A stretch of DNA of 11,171 bases from assembly GCA_947441875.1 (NCBI GenBank), contig CANEUR010000015.1, positions 1 through 11,171 on the forward strand, in the 5' to 3' direction. The translations under genes and the position numbers were made by a program. The stretch's first letter is position 1, and every line of letters begins with the position of its first letter. Below, one piece after another: positions 1 to 7,949 of this stretch. The stretch comes from Rickettsiales bacterium. Its GTDB lineage: Bacteria > Pseudomonadota > Alphaproteobacteria > Rickettsiales > UBA1997. The notes under the pieces are model-generated. The model did no database searches. It saw only the letters and a program-made list of their open reading frames with translations, and was not told where the DNA came from.

Positions 1-263
1 CCCCAAGCTCCTGCAATTTTAAAAATTAACGGTTTTAAATGATGCGAATTTTGATAAACATTTAGCACCGAATAATCAGAAACCACAAAACTATAAACAA
101 GGCAAAGTTTACAAAACAAAGCAGAACAAAGTAACACAAAATTTAAAATATAAATTTTGTGCATATTAATTTTATTTTTTTTACCAAAAAAAGCTAAAAA
201 ACTTAAACAACCACCAATAGCAACAACTAAAATTAATAAACCAAAACCTATTTTAGCAATCAT
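1..263 (-). CDS. ccmF: Haem lyase CcmF, N-terminal part (runs off left edge)
   Basis: Seen: an ATG at 263-261 opens a minus-strand frame with no stop for 87 codons to the window edge. It starts MIAKIGFGLLIL, has a first membrane segment at about residues 5-26 and a second at about 40-58, and continues with a YSFVVSDYSVLNVYQNS stretch and then KIAGAWG. Known: CcmF proteins (about 650 aa, many membrane helices) begin with an MI.E.GH-like start and carry a conserved Y.F...D.SV.YV..NS segment followed by ....WG.HEGS. They attach haem from CcmE to apocytochrome c at the periplasmic face of the inner membrane. The tryptophan-rich WWD domain lies beyond the edge. The start is 6 bp downstream of the thrC stop, so the two are probably cotranscribed. 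No Shine-Dalgarno is visible. The related nitrite-reductase lyase NrfE cannot be excluded from 87 residues, but CcmF is the usual alphaproteobacterial form. Confidence 0.85.
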   Translation of the reverse strand, partial: MIAKIGFGLLILVVAIGGCLSFLAFFGKKNKINMHKIYILNFVLLCSALFCKLCLVYSFVVSDYSVLNVYQNSHHLKPLIFKIAGAW

Positions 264-269
264 AAATAT

Positions 270-1667
270 TTACTTGCTGGCAATAAATTGTTTTACAGCC
301 TCTAAATTATTTTCAAGAATTGTGTATTTTTCTGGTAGATCAAACAAATTTTGCAAGAAATTAGGCAGTTTTGGCTCTGGCATTTTAGCTTGCAAAATAG
401 CATCAGGAAACTTAGCAGGGTGCGCTGTTGCCAAAGTAATAACTGGCTCTTGTTTATAATGCTTGCTTTTTATAAACTGTAAAGTTGCTTCAAAACCAAT
501 GGCAGTATGAGGATCTAGAACTTCGCCAGTTTGTTGATGAGCTTGCAAAATTGCCGAAATAGTGGCGGAATCAGAAACTTCAAAACCAACAAAATCGGCA
601 GTAATAGACTTGTGAATTTCGAGATTGATTTTTAAAAGATTGATTCTCTCAAAATCTTGCATTGCCAAGGCAATAGAATTTTCGAGTTTTTGCGTTTTGG
701 CAACATCAAAAATGAGTCTTTCAAAGTTGCTTGCTACCTGAATATTCATGCTAGGCGAGATGGTTTCAATCATCGGTTGTTTGCTATAATCATTATTTTG
801 TAAAAATCTGATTAAAATATTATTTTCATTGGTAGCAACAATAAGTTTATTGATATTTAAACCCATTTTTTTTGCCAAATACCCAGCATAAATATCGCCA
901 AAATTACCAGTTGGCACCGAAAAAGAAACTCCACTACTATTTGCCACTCGTAAACCACTATAAAAATAATAAACTATCTGAGCCATAATTCGGGCAAAAT
1001 TGATAGAATTTACCGCAACCATTTTTCTGCCATTTAAAAAATCTTGATTGACAAACATTCTTTTAACAAAATTTTGACAATCATCAAAATTGCCTTGCAA
1101 AGCAATGTTAAAAACATTATCAGCAAGAACTGTAGTCATTTGTTTGCGCTGAACCTCGGAAACTTTTTGATAAGGATGCAAAATAAATATTGTGGCACTC
1201 TGACACATTTTACAACCCCAAATAGCTGCCGAACCAGTATCGCCAGAGGTTGCACCTACAATAACAATTTTTTCTTTTTTTAAAGATAATAAGTGATCGA
1301 GTAAATTTCCTAAAAATTGCAGAGCAAAATCTTTAAAAGCAAGGGTTGGCCCATGAAATAATTCAAGTAAATAATGATTATTAGCGAGTTGCTTAAGTGG
1401 AGCAATTGCTTGATGATTAAAGTTTTCGTAAGACTTGGTGATGATTTTTTTATAAACATCTTCACTAATGCTTTGTGACACAAAATTATAAGTTACTTCA
1501 AAAAACAACTCTTGATAATTCATTTTTGCCATTTCAGAGAGTTTTTTTTGGTCAAATAAAGGTAAAAATTCTGGCACATATAAACCTCCATCTGGCGCCA
1601 AACCTTGCAAAATAACTTCGCTAAAAGATAAAGAAGGAGAAGATAAACGAGTTGAAATAAATTTCAT
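270..1667 (-). CDS. thrC: Threonine synthase
   Basis: PLP enzyme that converts O-phospho-L-homoserine to L-threonine and phosphate, the last step of threonine synthesis (cytosol). Seen: 465 aa, the length of the long bacterial/fungal ThrC class. The N-terminus has ISTR...LAPDGGLYVPE (about residues 4-33). The PLP-binding lysine is K112 in GPTLAFKDFALQFLG. The GATSGDTGSAA loop (138-148) and the PTGNFGD loop (252-258) that binds the cofactor phosphate are both intact. The C-terminal AHPAKFPDA segment is also typical. No frameshift or missing catalytic residue was noticed. The ATG lies 12 bp after the nrdA stop and ccmF begins 6 bp after its own stop, which argues for one transcript. There is no clear Shine-Dalgarno. 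No threonine-type leader peptide or attenuator is visible in the 12-bp gap, so no dedicated regulation is apparent. Confidence 0.96.
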   Translation of the reverse strand: MKFISTRLSSPSLSFSEVILQGLAPDGGLYVPEFLPLFDQKKLSEMAKMNYQELFFEVTYNFVSQSISEDVYKKIITKSYENFNHQAIAPLKQLANNHYLLELFHGPTLAFKDFALQFLGNLLDHLLSLKKEKIVIVGATSGDTGSAAIWGCKMCQSATIFILHPYQKVSEVQRKQMTTVLADNVFNIALQGNFDDCQNFVKRMFVNQDFLNGRKMVAVNSINFARIMAQIVYYFYSGLRVANSSGVSFSVPTGNFGDIYAGYLAKKMGLNINKLIVATNENNILIRFLQNNDYSKQPMIETISPSMNIQVASNFERLIFDVAKTQKLENSIALAMQDFERINLLKINLEIHKSITADFVGFEVSDSATISAILQAHQQTGEVLDPHTAIGFEATLQFIKSKHYKQEPVITLATAHPAKFPDAILQAKMPEPKLPNFLQNLFDLPEKYTILENNLEAVKQFIASK

Positions 1668-1679
1668 AGAAAAATAATT

Positions 1680-3464
1680 TTATTGACAAGCCAAGCACTC
1701 TTCGTATTTGTTTTCTTGTTGATTATTAAGGTTAATTTCATTTTGCTCAACTTTATGCGAAACTTTATCTGCCCTTTGAATAGAAGTTGAACGGCAATAA
1801 TACAGGCTTTTCAAACCTTTTTGCCAAGCTCTAAAATGAATTTCATGCAGATATTTTTTAGCAACATTGCCTGGCAAAAATAAATTAATACTTTGAGCCT
1901 GACAAATATATTCTTGGCGTTCGGCTGCTAAATCAACAATCCAGCGCTGATCTATTTCTTGGGCAGTTTTAAAGACCATTTTTTCGTGCTCATCTAGAAA
2001 GTTAAGATGCTGGACCGAACCTTCATTAGTAGTGATAGAAGACCAAATATCTTCGGTATTTTTCCCTTTCATTTCAAGCACTTTCACTAAATTTTTATTC
2101 CTAACATTAAAAGAGCCTGTAAGGGTTTTTTGAGTGAAAGAATTTGCCACAAAAGGCTCTACTCCTGGCGAAGAATTATTAGCAATAATTGAAATTGAAG
2201 CAGTAGGCGCAATAGCAATTTTATTAGAAAATCTCTCATTAACCCCAACTTCTAAGGCATCAGGACAAGGGCCTTTTTGTTTAGCTAATTCTTGCGATGC
2301 AATATCAACTTCTTGTTTAATTTTTTGAAAGATTTTTTTGTTCCAAACTTTGCTCATCGCCGATTCAATTGGCACATTTTTGCTTTGTAAGAACGAATGA
2401 AAACCCATAACCCCAAGCCCAATACTTCGCTCTCTCATAGCAGAATATTTGGCTTTTACCATAGAATCAGGAGCGGTATTGATAAAATCTTGCAAAACAT
2501 TATCGAGAAATTCCACCACATCAAAAATAAATTGAGAGTTATCTTTCCAAGAATCGTAATATTCTAGGTTTAAAGAAGATAAACAACAAACCGCAGTGCG
2601 ATTATTGCCGAGATGATCGATGCCTGTTGGTAAAGTAATTTCGGAGCATAAATTAGAAGTTTTAACCGTAAGATTAAGTTTTTTATGATGAGAAGGAATT
2701 GCCTTATTAACAGCATCGATAAACAAAATATAAGGCTCGCCAGTTTCAATTCGAGTGGTGAGGAGCTTAATCCATAAATCTCGAGCTTTAATGGTTTCGA
2801 CAACTTGATGAGTGTAGGGGCTTTTTAAGTGAAAATCGTCGTTTTTTTCAACTGCTTTCATAAATTCGTCGGTTACTACTACTCCGTGATGTAAATTAAG
2901 AGATCGGCGGTTTTGATCGCCACCAATTGGCCTGCGAATATCAATAAATTCATAAATTTCGGGATGATGAATGGGCAAATAAACAGCGGCCGAGCCTCTT
3001 CTTAAGCTACCTTGTGAAATTGCTAGCGTTTGGGAATCCATCACTTTAATAAACGGCACAATGCCAGAAGTTTTACCGTTTCCTCGAACTGTTTCGCCGA
3101 TAGATCTAACATTGCCCCAATAACTACCAATACCGCCTCCTTTTGAAGCGAGCCAAACATTTTCGTTCCATAAATCAACAATACCTTGAAGGGAATCGGC
3201 AGATTCGTTTAAAAAACACGAAATTGGTAAGCCTCGCTGAGTGCCTCCGTTACTTAAAACTGGAGTAGCAGGCATAAACCATAAATCAGAAATGTATTGA
3301 TACAAACGATTAGCATGAGCAGAATCATTAGCATAAGCACTAGCTACTCTGGCGAAGAGTTGTTGAAAATTTTCTTCTGGCAACAAATAGCGATCTTTTA
3401 AAATTGCTTTACCGAAATTGCTTAAGTTGTTATCTTTTTGGAAATCTAAATTAATGCTAAACAT
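1680..3464 (-). CDS. nrdA: Ribonucleoside-diphosphate reductase, large (alpha) subunit, class I
   Basis: Reduces ribonucleotides to deoxyribonucleotides with a small radical-bearing partner (NrdB) not in this window. Seen: 594 aa. Redox cysteine pair C83 (GLPISCFLN) and C293 (TAVCCLSS, next to C294). Active site N271-C273-E275 in SNLCSEI. Radical-transfer tyrosines Y555-Y556 in SLYYCRS. Carboxy-terminal shuttle pair C590/C593 in ECLACQ. The PTASISIIANNSSPGVEPF substrate loop is present. Compared with E. coli NrdA (first redox cysteine at 225), about 140 N-terminal residues are missing, so there is no ATP-cone domain. dATP feedback through this subunit is therefore not expected; whether NrdB carries a cone is unknown. 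The ATG follows a 62-bp gap containing two inverted repeats, and no Shine-Dalgarno is seen. The gene is followed 12 bp later by thrC. The symbol nrdE is sometimes used for similar short forms, but the CxxC tail and the Y-Y pair fit either. Confidence 0.95.
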   Translation of the reverse strand: MFSINLDFQKDNNLSNFGKAILKDRYLLPEENFQQLFARVASAYANDSAHANRLYQYISDLWFMPATPVLSNGGTQRGLPISCFLNESADSLQGIVDLWNENVWLASKGGGIGSYWGNVRSIGETVRGNGKTSGIVPFIKVMDSQTLAISQGSLRRGSAAVYLPIHHPEIYEFIDIRRPIGGDQNRRSLNLHHGVVVTDEFMKAVEKNDDFHLKSPYTHQVVETIKARDLWIKLLTTRIETGEPYILFIDAVNKAIPSHHKKLNLTVKTSNLCSEITLPTGIDHLGNNRTAVCCLSSLNLEYYDSWKDNSQFIFDVVEFLDNVLQDFINTAPDSMVKAKYSAMRERSIGLGVMGFHSFLQSKNVPIESAMSKVWNKKIFQKIKQEVDIASQELAKQKGPCPDALEVGVNERFSNKIAIAPTASISIIANNSSPGVEPFVANSFTQKTLTGSFNVRNKNLVKVLEMKGKNTEDIWSSITTNEGSVQHLNFLDEHEKMVFKTAQEIDQRWIVDLAAERQEYICQAQSINLFLPGNVAKKYLHEIHFRAWQKGLKSLYYCRSTSIQRADKVSHKVEQNEINLNNQQENKYEECLACQ

Positions 3465-3483
3465 AAAAAGTTAAAATATTATT

Positions 3484-3517
3484 GCATTAAATTTTAATGC
3501 TTATTTTTTAAATAAGC
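3484..3517. repeat. Two adjoining perfect inverted repeats in the aroA-nrdA gap
   Basis: Seen: GCATTAAA-T-TTTAATGC at 3484-3500 (8-bp arms, 1-bp centre) and GCTTATTT-TTT-AAATAAGC at 3499-3517 (8-bp arms, 3-bp loop). They share the GC dinucleotide at 3499-3500 and fill over half of the only sizeable gap in the minus-strand gene block. On the transcript the 3499-3517 hairpin comes first after the aroA stop. Possible roles are a weak terminator or processing site after aroA, or operator/5'-leader structure for nrdA. Neither is followed by a proper uridine run on the minus strand, and the arms do not resemble the known NrdR box, so the role is open. The structure itself is certain; function is inference. 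Confidence 0.6.
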
Positions 3518-3526
3518 AAGATAAGT

Positions 3527-4831
3527 TTATTGAAACCTTTTTAATATTGAAAAAAATTGCGGAAAGCTTGTATTTATCATGTGAGAACTATCTATTTCTA
3601 TGCCACAATCGAGATTTAAACCCATAATAAGGGCAGACATTGCAATACGATGATCAAGAGCGGTTGATAATTTAATAGGCTGATTTTTTTGTAAAACACC
3701 ACCTGTGATGGCAAGAGAATCGGGGCCGAGCTCAACTTTTACTTTGCAAGCTTGTAAATTATTGGCAATCATCATTAACCGATTGCTTTCTTTAACCTTT
3801 AATTCGGCTAAGCCGTGCATAGTGGTAGTTCCAGAGGCAAAAGCACAAGCTACAGCAAAAATTGGGTATTCGTCAATCATAAAAGCCGCTCTATTAGCGG
3901 GAACATTGATGCCCGTTAACTTACTATAACACACTCTAATATCAGCAACCAACTCACCGTTTAAAACTTGATTATTAAAAATAGTAATGTTTCCACCCAT
4001 TTCTTGCAAACTAGTAATAATGCCAGTGCGCAGAGGATTGATTCCGACATTTTTTAAAATAATATCAGAGCCTTCAATGATAAGAGCCGCTACCATAAAA
4101 AAAGATGCCGAAGAAATATCGGCTGGCACAAAAAAATTGGTAGCATTAAACTCTTGCAAACCTTGATAACTGATGGTTTTGCCTAAATTATTTGTGGTGA
4201 TATCGAGCTTTAAGCCTAAATATTGCATCATAATTTCGGTATGGTCACGACATAGCTCTGGCTCAACAATAGTTGTTTTTCCTCTTGTAGTGAGGGCAGA
4301 GAGTAAAATAGAACTTTTAATTTGAGCAGAAGCTACAGGCATTTGATAATGAATTGGCATAGCATTATCGTTGCCAACCACAGCAAAAGGCAACAAGTTA
4401 TTTTGTCGAGCTAATATTTTTGCCCCAAATTGTTGCAAAGGAGTAAAAATGCGTTGCATTGGCCTTTTATGCAAAGAAGCATCGCCGTTAAAAAAAGTAG
4501 TAAAATTTCGAGTGGCAACTAAGCCAGCTAAAAGACGAGTAGAAGTGCCAGAATTACCCATATCAAGAACAAAATGTGGTTCATTTAAACCAAATAATCC
4601 AGCTCCTACAACTTGCCAATGATCGAGTTTTTTTTCAATTTCTACCCCCATAAAACGCAACGCAGAGATTGTTTTTAAAACATCTTCACCTTCTAAAAGA
4701 TTATAAATTTTACTAATGCCATATGCCAAAGAAGCAAATATTACCGCACGATGAGATATAGATTTATCGGATGAAACTAAAATTTCGCCTTGCAAAGACT
4801 TATTAGTTTTTTTGGTAAAATTAATTGTCAT
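3527..4831 (-). CDS. aroA: 3-phosphoshikimate 1-carboxyvinyltransferase (EPSP synthase)
   Basis: Transfers enolpyruvyl from PEP to shikimate-3-phosphate, the sixth shikimate-pathway step (cytosol). Seen: 434 aa, full family length. K23-S24 and R28 in SSDKSISHRA. PEP-binding loop GNSGT at 92-96 with R99, and R123 in HKRPMQR. S168/Q170/K172 in ASAQIKS. Catalytic D320 in DEYPIFAVA. E348 and R351 in KVKESNRL. DHRIAM at 393-398. All expected substrate-contact residues appear present. The GNSGTSTRLLAG form and the FASGTT segment resemble class II-type enzymes more than E. coli AroA; this is a judgement by eye. The ATG lies 9 bp after the nuoN stop, so it is probably cotranscribed with complex I genes, an arrangement without metabolic logic that is common in compacted genomes. 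No Shine-Dalgarno is seen. Confidence 0.96.
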   Translation of the reverse strand: MTINFTKKTNKSLQGEILVSSDKSISHRAVIFASLAYGISKIYNLLEGEDVLKTISALRFMGVEIEKKLDHWQVVGAGLFGLNEPHFVLDMGNSGTSTRLLAGLVATRNFTTFFNGDASLHKRPMQRIFTPLQQFGAKILARQNNLLPFAVVGNDNAMPIHYQMPVASAQIKSSILLSALTTRGKTTIVEPELCRDHTEIMMQYLGLKLDITTNNLGKTISYQGLQEFNATNFFVPADISSASFFMVAALIIEGSDIILKNVGINPLRTGIITSLQEMGGNITIFNNQVLNGELVADIRVCYSKLTGINVPANRAAFMIDEYPIFAVACAFASGTTTMHGLAELKVKESNRLMMIANNLQACKVKVELGPDSLAITGGVLQKNQPIKLSTALDHRIAMSALIMGLNLDCGIEIDSSHMINTSFPQFFSILKRFQ

Positions 4832-4840
4832 AGATTTAAT

Positions 4841-6301
4841 TTATAAAAAAGAGAAAATGGTTTTTTCGATTTTTTCAATAAAAAACACTGCGGTTAAATT
4901 AAAAATAGCAAAAACTACAATGACAAATTTAGCATTTACAAAATCATCGAGAGCAATAATATTGTTTGGCTGATCAAAATACATTATTTTAATAATTCTT
5001 AGGTAATAAAAAGCCGACACCACTGTAAAAGCAATAACTGCAATAGCAATAATAATATTACCGCCAATAATTATTGATTTTATTGCATAAAACTTAGCAA
5101 AAAAACCAGCTAAAGGCGGAATGCCAGCGAGAGAAAACAGATAGATTGTCAAGCAAAAAGCAATTACAGGATTAGTTTTAGACAATCCAGCAAGTGCAGA
5201 GATGCTAAATATTTTGCGATTTTCAAGATCGGATTCTTGATTAGTAGCACTTAAAATAATATTAAGAAATGCTAATAAGCCAAGCGAAATAAAAGAATAA
5301 ATAATAGCATAAATCAAGATATTAGGAAAAATTGCTTTTTGTAAAGTAGAGGTAGCCAATAAAATAAAGCCAACATTAGCTACCGAACTATAAGCAAAAA
5401 GCCTTTTAATGTTTTGCTGCGCAATGGCTCCAATACTACCAATGGCTACAGATATAAAACCAACTAAAATTAAGATTTTTGCTAAAATGATGAGTGATAA
5501 ATTTATCATAAATACTGTGGTAGCAATGATAGTGGTAAATTTAACCACGGTTCCAAAAAAGGCGATTACTGCAGTTGGAGAGCCTTCATAAACATCGATA
5601 GCCCACATATGAAAAGGGGCAGAGGCAATTTTAAAAAATAAAGCAACTGCAATAAGCACAAAGCCAAAAATTAAAGCAATTGGTGGATAATTTTCTTCAT
5701 TAAAATTGCCTAAATATGTGCTAAGCTCTGTGAAATTAGTGGTGCCACTATAACCATACACCAAAGAAATACCATACAACAATAAGCCAGATGCCAAGCT
5801 ACCTAAAATAACATATTTAATGCCAGCCTCAGAAGATTTGACCGACCAGCGGTTAAAAGATGCCAAAACATAACAAGAAAGGGCTTGCAATTCAAGGCCA
5901 GTATAAAATACAAAAAAATCGTTAGCAGAAATCATTATCAAGCCACCTGTAGTTGCCAAAAACAATAAAGATAAAAACTCAGGGCTGAATTTGTCGACTT
6001 CTAAAACATAACGAATAACCATTAAAGTTACTACTAACAACAACAGTAAAGAAATAGTTTTTGCCAAAGAAATGATAGGACTTACTTTTAACATAGAATT
6101 AAAAATAGCAACGTGATCAACAAAATTTTTTGTAGAACAAGCCAAAGCAATGCCAACAACAACAATTGCTAAAAAATGCAAAAACATTGAAAGATTTTGC
6201 TGAGTATACATTGTTTTTTGCTTATAAAAAACCCCGATAATTAATAATAGAAAAGCACCTATAACAAGAGTTAATTCAGGTATCAAAAATTGAAAGTTCA
6301 T
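4841..6301 (-). CDS. nuoN: NADH-quinone oxidoreductase subunit N
   Basis: Antiporter-like proton-pumping membrane subunit of respiratory complex I (inner membrane). Seen: 486 aa, almost entirely hydrophobic helices (around 14 judged by eye). The buried charges of the family are in place: E137 in the FYTGLELQALS helix, K162 in AGIKYVILG, K224 in FFKIASAPFHMWAIDVYEG, and K254 in FGTVVKFTT. These match the glutamate and lysines of E. coli NuoN helices 5, 7 and 8. The APFH-W--DVYEG-P signature identifies NuoN rather than NuoL or NuoM. The ATG is 11 bp after the nuoM stop and aroA follows after 9 bp. The upstream sequence has no clear Shine-Dalgarno. No disruption is visible. Confidence 0.96.
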   Translation of the reverse strand: MNFQFLIPELTLVIGAFLLLIIGVFYKQKTMYTQQNLSMFLHFLAIVVVGIALACSTKNFVDHVAIFNSMLKVSPIISLAKTISLLLLLVVTLMVIRYVLEVDKFSPEFLSLLFLATTGGLIMISANDFFVFYTGLELQALSCYVLASFNRWSVKSSEAGIKYVILGSLASGLLLYGISLVYGYSGTTNFTELSTYLGNFNEENYPPIALIFGFVLIAVALFFKIASAPFHMWAIDVYEGSPTAVIAFFGTVVKFTTIIATTVFMINLSLIILAKILILVGFISVAIGSIGAIAQQNIKRLFAYSSVANVGFILLATSTLQKAIFPNILIYAIIYSFISLGLLAFLNIILSATNQESDLENRKIFSISALAGLSKTNPVIAFCLTIYLFSLAGIPPLAGFFAKFYAIKSIIIGGNIIIAIAVIAFTVVSAFYYLRIIKIMYFDQPNNIIALDDFVNAKFVIVVFAIFNLTAVFFIEKIEKTIFSFL

Positions 6302-6312
6302 GGCTTTAGAAA

Positions 6313-7812
6313 CTATATTTTGGAATTAGAAATAATGTTAACAATATTTAAAGAATAATCGTTAAAAAATTGCAATATTAAATTTGGAGCAAAGCCAAAT
6401 AAAACAACTAAGGTTGATAAGCTTATTAAAGATATTTTTTCAGATAAATTCAGATCGGAAATTTTATTCACCTTATGATTGCTAATTTCTTGAAGCCAAA
6501 CTTTACGATATAAAATAAGCATATACACAGCACCCAAAACCACACCAAAGCCAGCAAGTAAAGCATAAATTTTACTTACCGAAAAAACCGCCATAATTGA
6601 TAAAAATTCACCCACAAAACCACTGGTGCCAGGCAAACCAACTGCTCCCATAGTAAAAATAAATGCCAATACTGCAAATTTTGGCATTTTGTGAGCCAAA
6701 CCGCCTAAATCGGCTATTTTTTTAGTGTGCAAACGATCGTAAATAACACCAACACACATAAATAAACCAGAAGAAACCAAACCATGACTAATCATTTGCA
6801 TAATAGCACCGCTAATTCCTTGTTGAGTAAAGCTAAAAATACCCAAAGTAACAAAACCCATATGAGCCACCGAAGAATAAGCGATCATTTTTTTCATATC
6901 TTCTTGAGCCAAAGCAACAATTGAGCCATAAATAATAGCAATAATACTAAAAATAAGCATATAGTTTGCAAAATATTGCGCACCCTGCGGAAAAAATGGC
7001 AAAGAAAAGCGAATTAAAGCATATGCCCCCATTTTTATTAACACCCCTGCAAGCAAAACAGAGCCTGCAGTTGGAGCTTGCACATGGGCATCTGGCAACC
7101 AAGTATGAACTGGAAACATCGGAATTTTAATAGCAAAGGAAGCTAAAAATAAAATGAAAAATAGTTTTTGAAAAAACAAAGGCAGTTTTTGTGGCAATAT
7201 TTTAGCAAGAATCTCAATATTGGCAGTATTAAAATATAAAGCCAAAGCTATAATGGCAATTAGAAAAAACACCGACCCAGCCAAAGTGTATAAGAAAAAT
7301 TTATAAGTAGCATAAACCCTGTTTTCTCCACCAAAAATACCAATAATAAAAAACATGGGCACTAAACTTGCTTCGAAGAAAAAATAAAAAGAAAACATAT
7401 CAAGGGAAACAAAAGAACCGATAATGCAAGTTTCGATAAACAAAAAACATATCACAAATTCTTTAACTCGGTGCTTAATAGAGCTTATACTAAGCGACAA
7501 GCAAAATGGAATCAGTAAAACAGTAAGCAAAATTAGAGAAAAAGATAAACCATCAAGCCCAACTAAATAATTAATATCTGGATTGCTAATTAAAGAAAAT
7601 TTATCGATAAATTGAAAATTGTTTTTGTTATTAAAATCGAATTTAAAAATTAAACTTATAGCAATAATTAACTCAATTAAAGCAATAAAAATTCCATAAG
7701 AATAATAAAATAAATTGTTTTTAAGTTTTACAGGTAGCAAAAAACAACCAGCCAATAATGGCAGAAAAACTAGCAACGATAAAATATAAGAATTAGCTAT
7801 ATCAATTGGCAT
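6313..7812 (-). CDS. nuoM: NADH-quinone oxidoreductase subunit M
   Basis: Antiporter-like proton channel subunit of complex I, between NuoL and NuoN in the membrane arm. Seen: 499 aa, family length, multiple membrane helices. Key residues match E. coli NuoM: E147 in the FFFEASLVPMF helix (E144), K229 in FAIKIPMFPVHTWLPDAH (K234), K260 in GVLIKMGAYA (K265), and the histidine in AYSSVAHMGF. The FPVHTWLPDAHVQAPTAGS signature is diagnostic of the NuoL/M family, and GIFGGENRVYA plus GLPGTSGFVGEF point to NuoM. It is the first gene of the minus-strand block, with a candidate promoter at 7856-7883. The usual nuoL neighbour is absent upstream, where a divergent ATPase gene lies instead. nuoN follows after 11 bp. 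No Shine-Dalgarno precedes the ATG. Confidence 0.97.
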   Translation of the reverse strand: MPIDIANSYILSLLVFLPLLAGCFLLPVKLKNNLFYYSYGIFIALIELIIAISLIFKFDFNNKNNFQFIDKFSLISNPDINYLVGLDGLSFSLILLTVLLIPFCLSLSISSIKHRVKEFVICFLFIETCIIGSFVSLDMFSFYFFFEASLVPMFFIIGIFGGENRVYATYKFFLYTLAGSVFFLIAIIALALYFNTANIEILAKILPQKLPLFFQKLFFILFLASFAIKIPMFPVHTWLPDAHVQAPTAGSVLLAGVLIKMGAYALIRFSLPFFPQGAQYFANYMLIFSIIAIIYGSIVALAQEDMKKMIAYSSVAHMGFVTLGIFSFTQQGISGAIMQMISHGLVSSGLFMCVGVIYDRLHTKKIADLGGLAHKMPKFAVLAFIFTMGAVGLPGTSGFVGEFLSIMAVFSVSKIYALLAGFGVVLGAVYMLILYRKVWLQEISNHKVNKISDLNLSEKISLISLSTLVVLFGFAPNLILQFFNDYSLNIVNIISNSKI

Positions 7813-7855
7813 TACAATGTAATATTTTGGTTAAATTTTTTTGAAAATATCAAAT

Positions 7856-7883
7856 ATTGTATTGATAAATCTTAAAACTGCAA
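7856..7883 (-). promoter_or_regulatory. Candidate sigma70-type promoter for the nuoM block
   Basis: Read on the minus strand: TTGCAG (7883-7878) as -35, a 16-bp spacer, and TACAAT (7861-7856) as -10 with five of six consensus bases. Transcription would start roughly 37 bp before the nuoM ATG. It overlaps the proposed plus-strand promoter, so the two could exclude each other. In sequence this AT-rich, such boxes arise easily by chance. Confidence 0.35.
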
Positions 7884-7889
7884 TATTTT
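7862..7889 (+). promoter_or_regulatory. Candidate sigma70-type promoter for the zapE-like gene
   Basis: TTGATA (7862-7867, five of six -35 bases), a 16-bp spacer, and TATTTT (7884-7889, four of six -10 bases). The start site would be near 7896, which leaves almost no leader for a TTG start at 7902 but about 54 nt for the ATG at 7950. This supports the later start. Weak evidence given the AT background. Confidence 0.3.
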
Positions 7890-7949
7890 TTTTATTTAAG
7901 ATTGATTTTTTTAAAAAAAAAGACTACGATTTGTGAAAATAAATTCGAG

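Noticed and set aside
7902..7949. TTG start adding 16 residues to the zapE-like protein
   Set aside because: The extension is low-complexity lysine-rich sequence from an A-run, lies almost at the predicted transcription start and lacks any family similarity.
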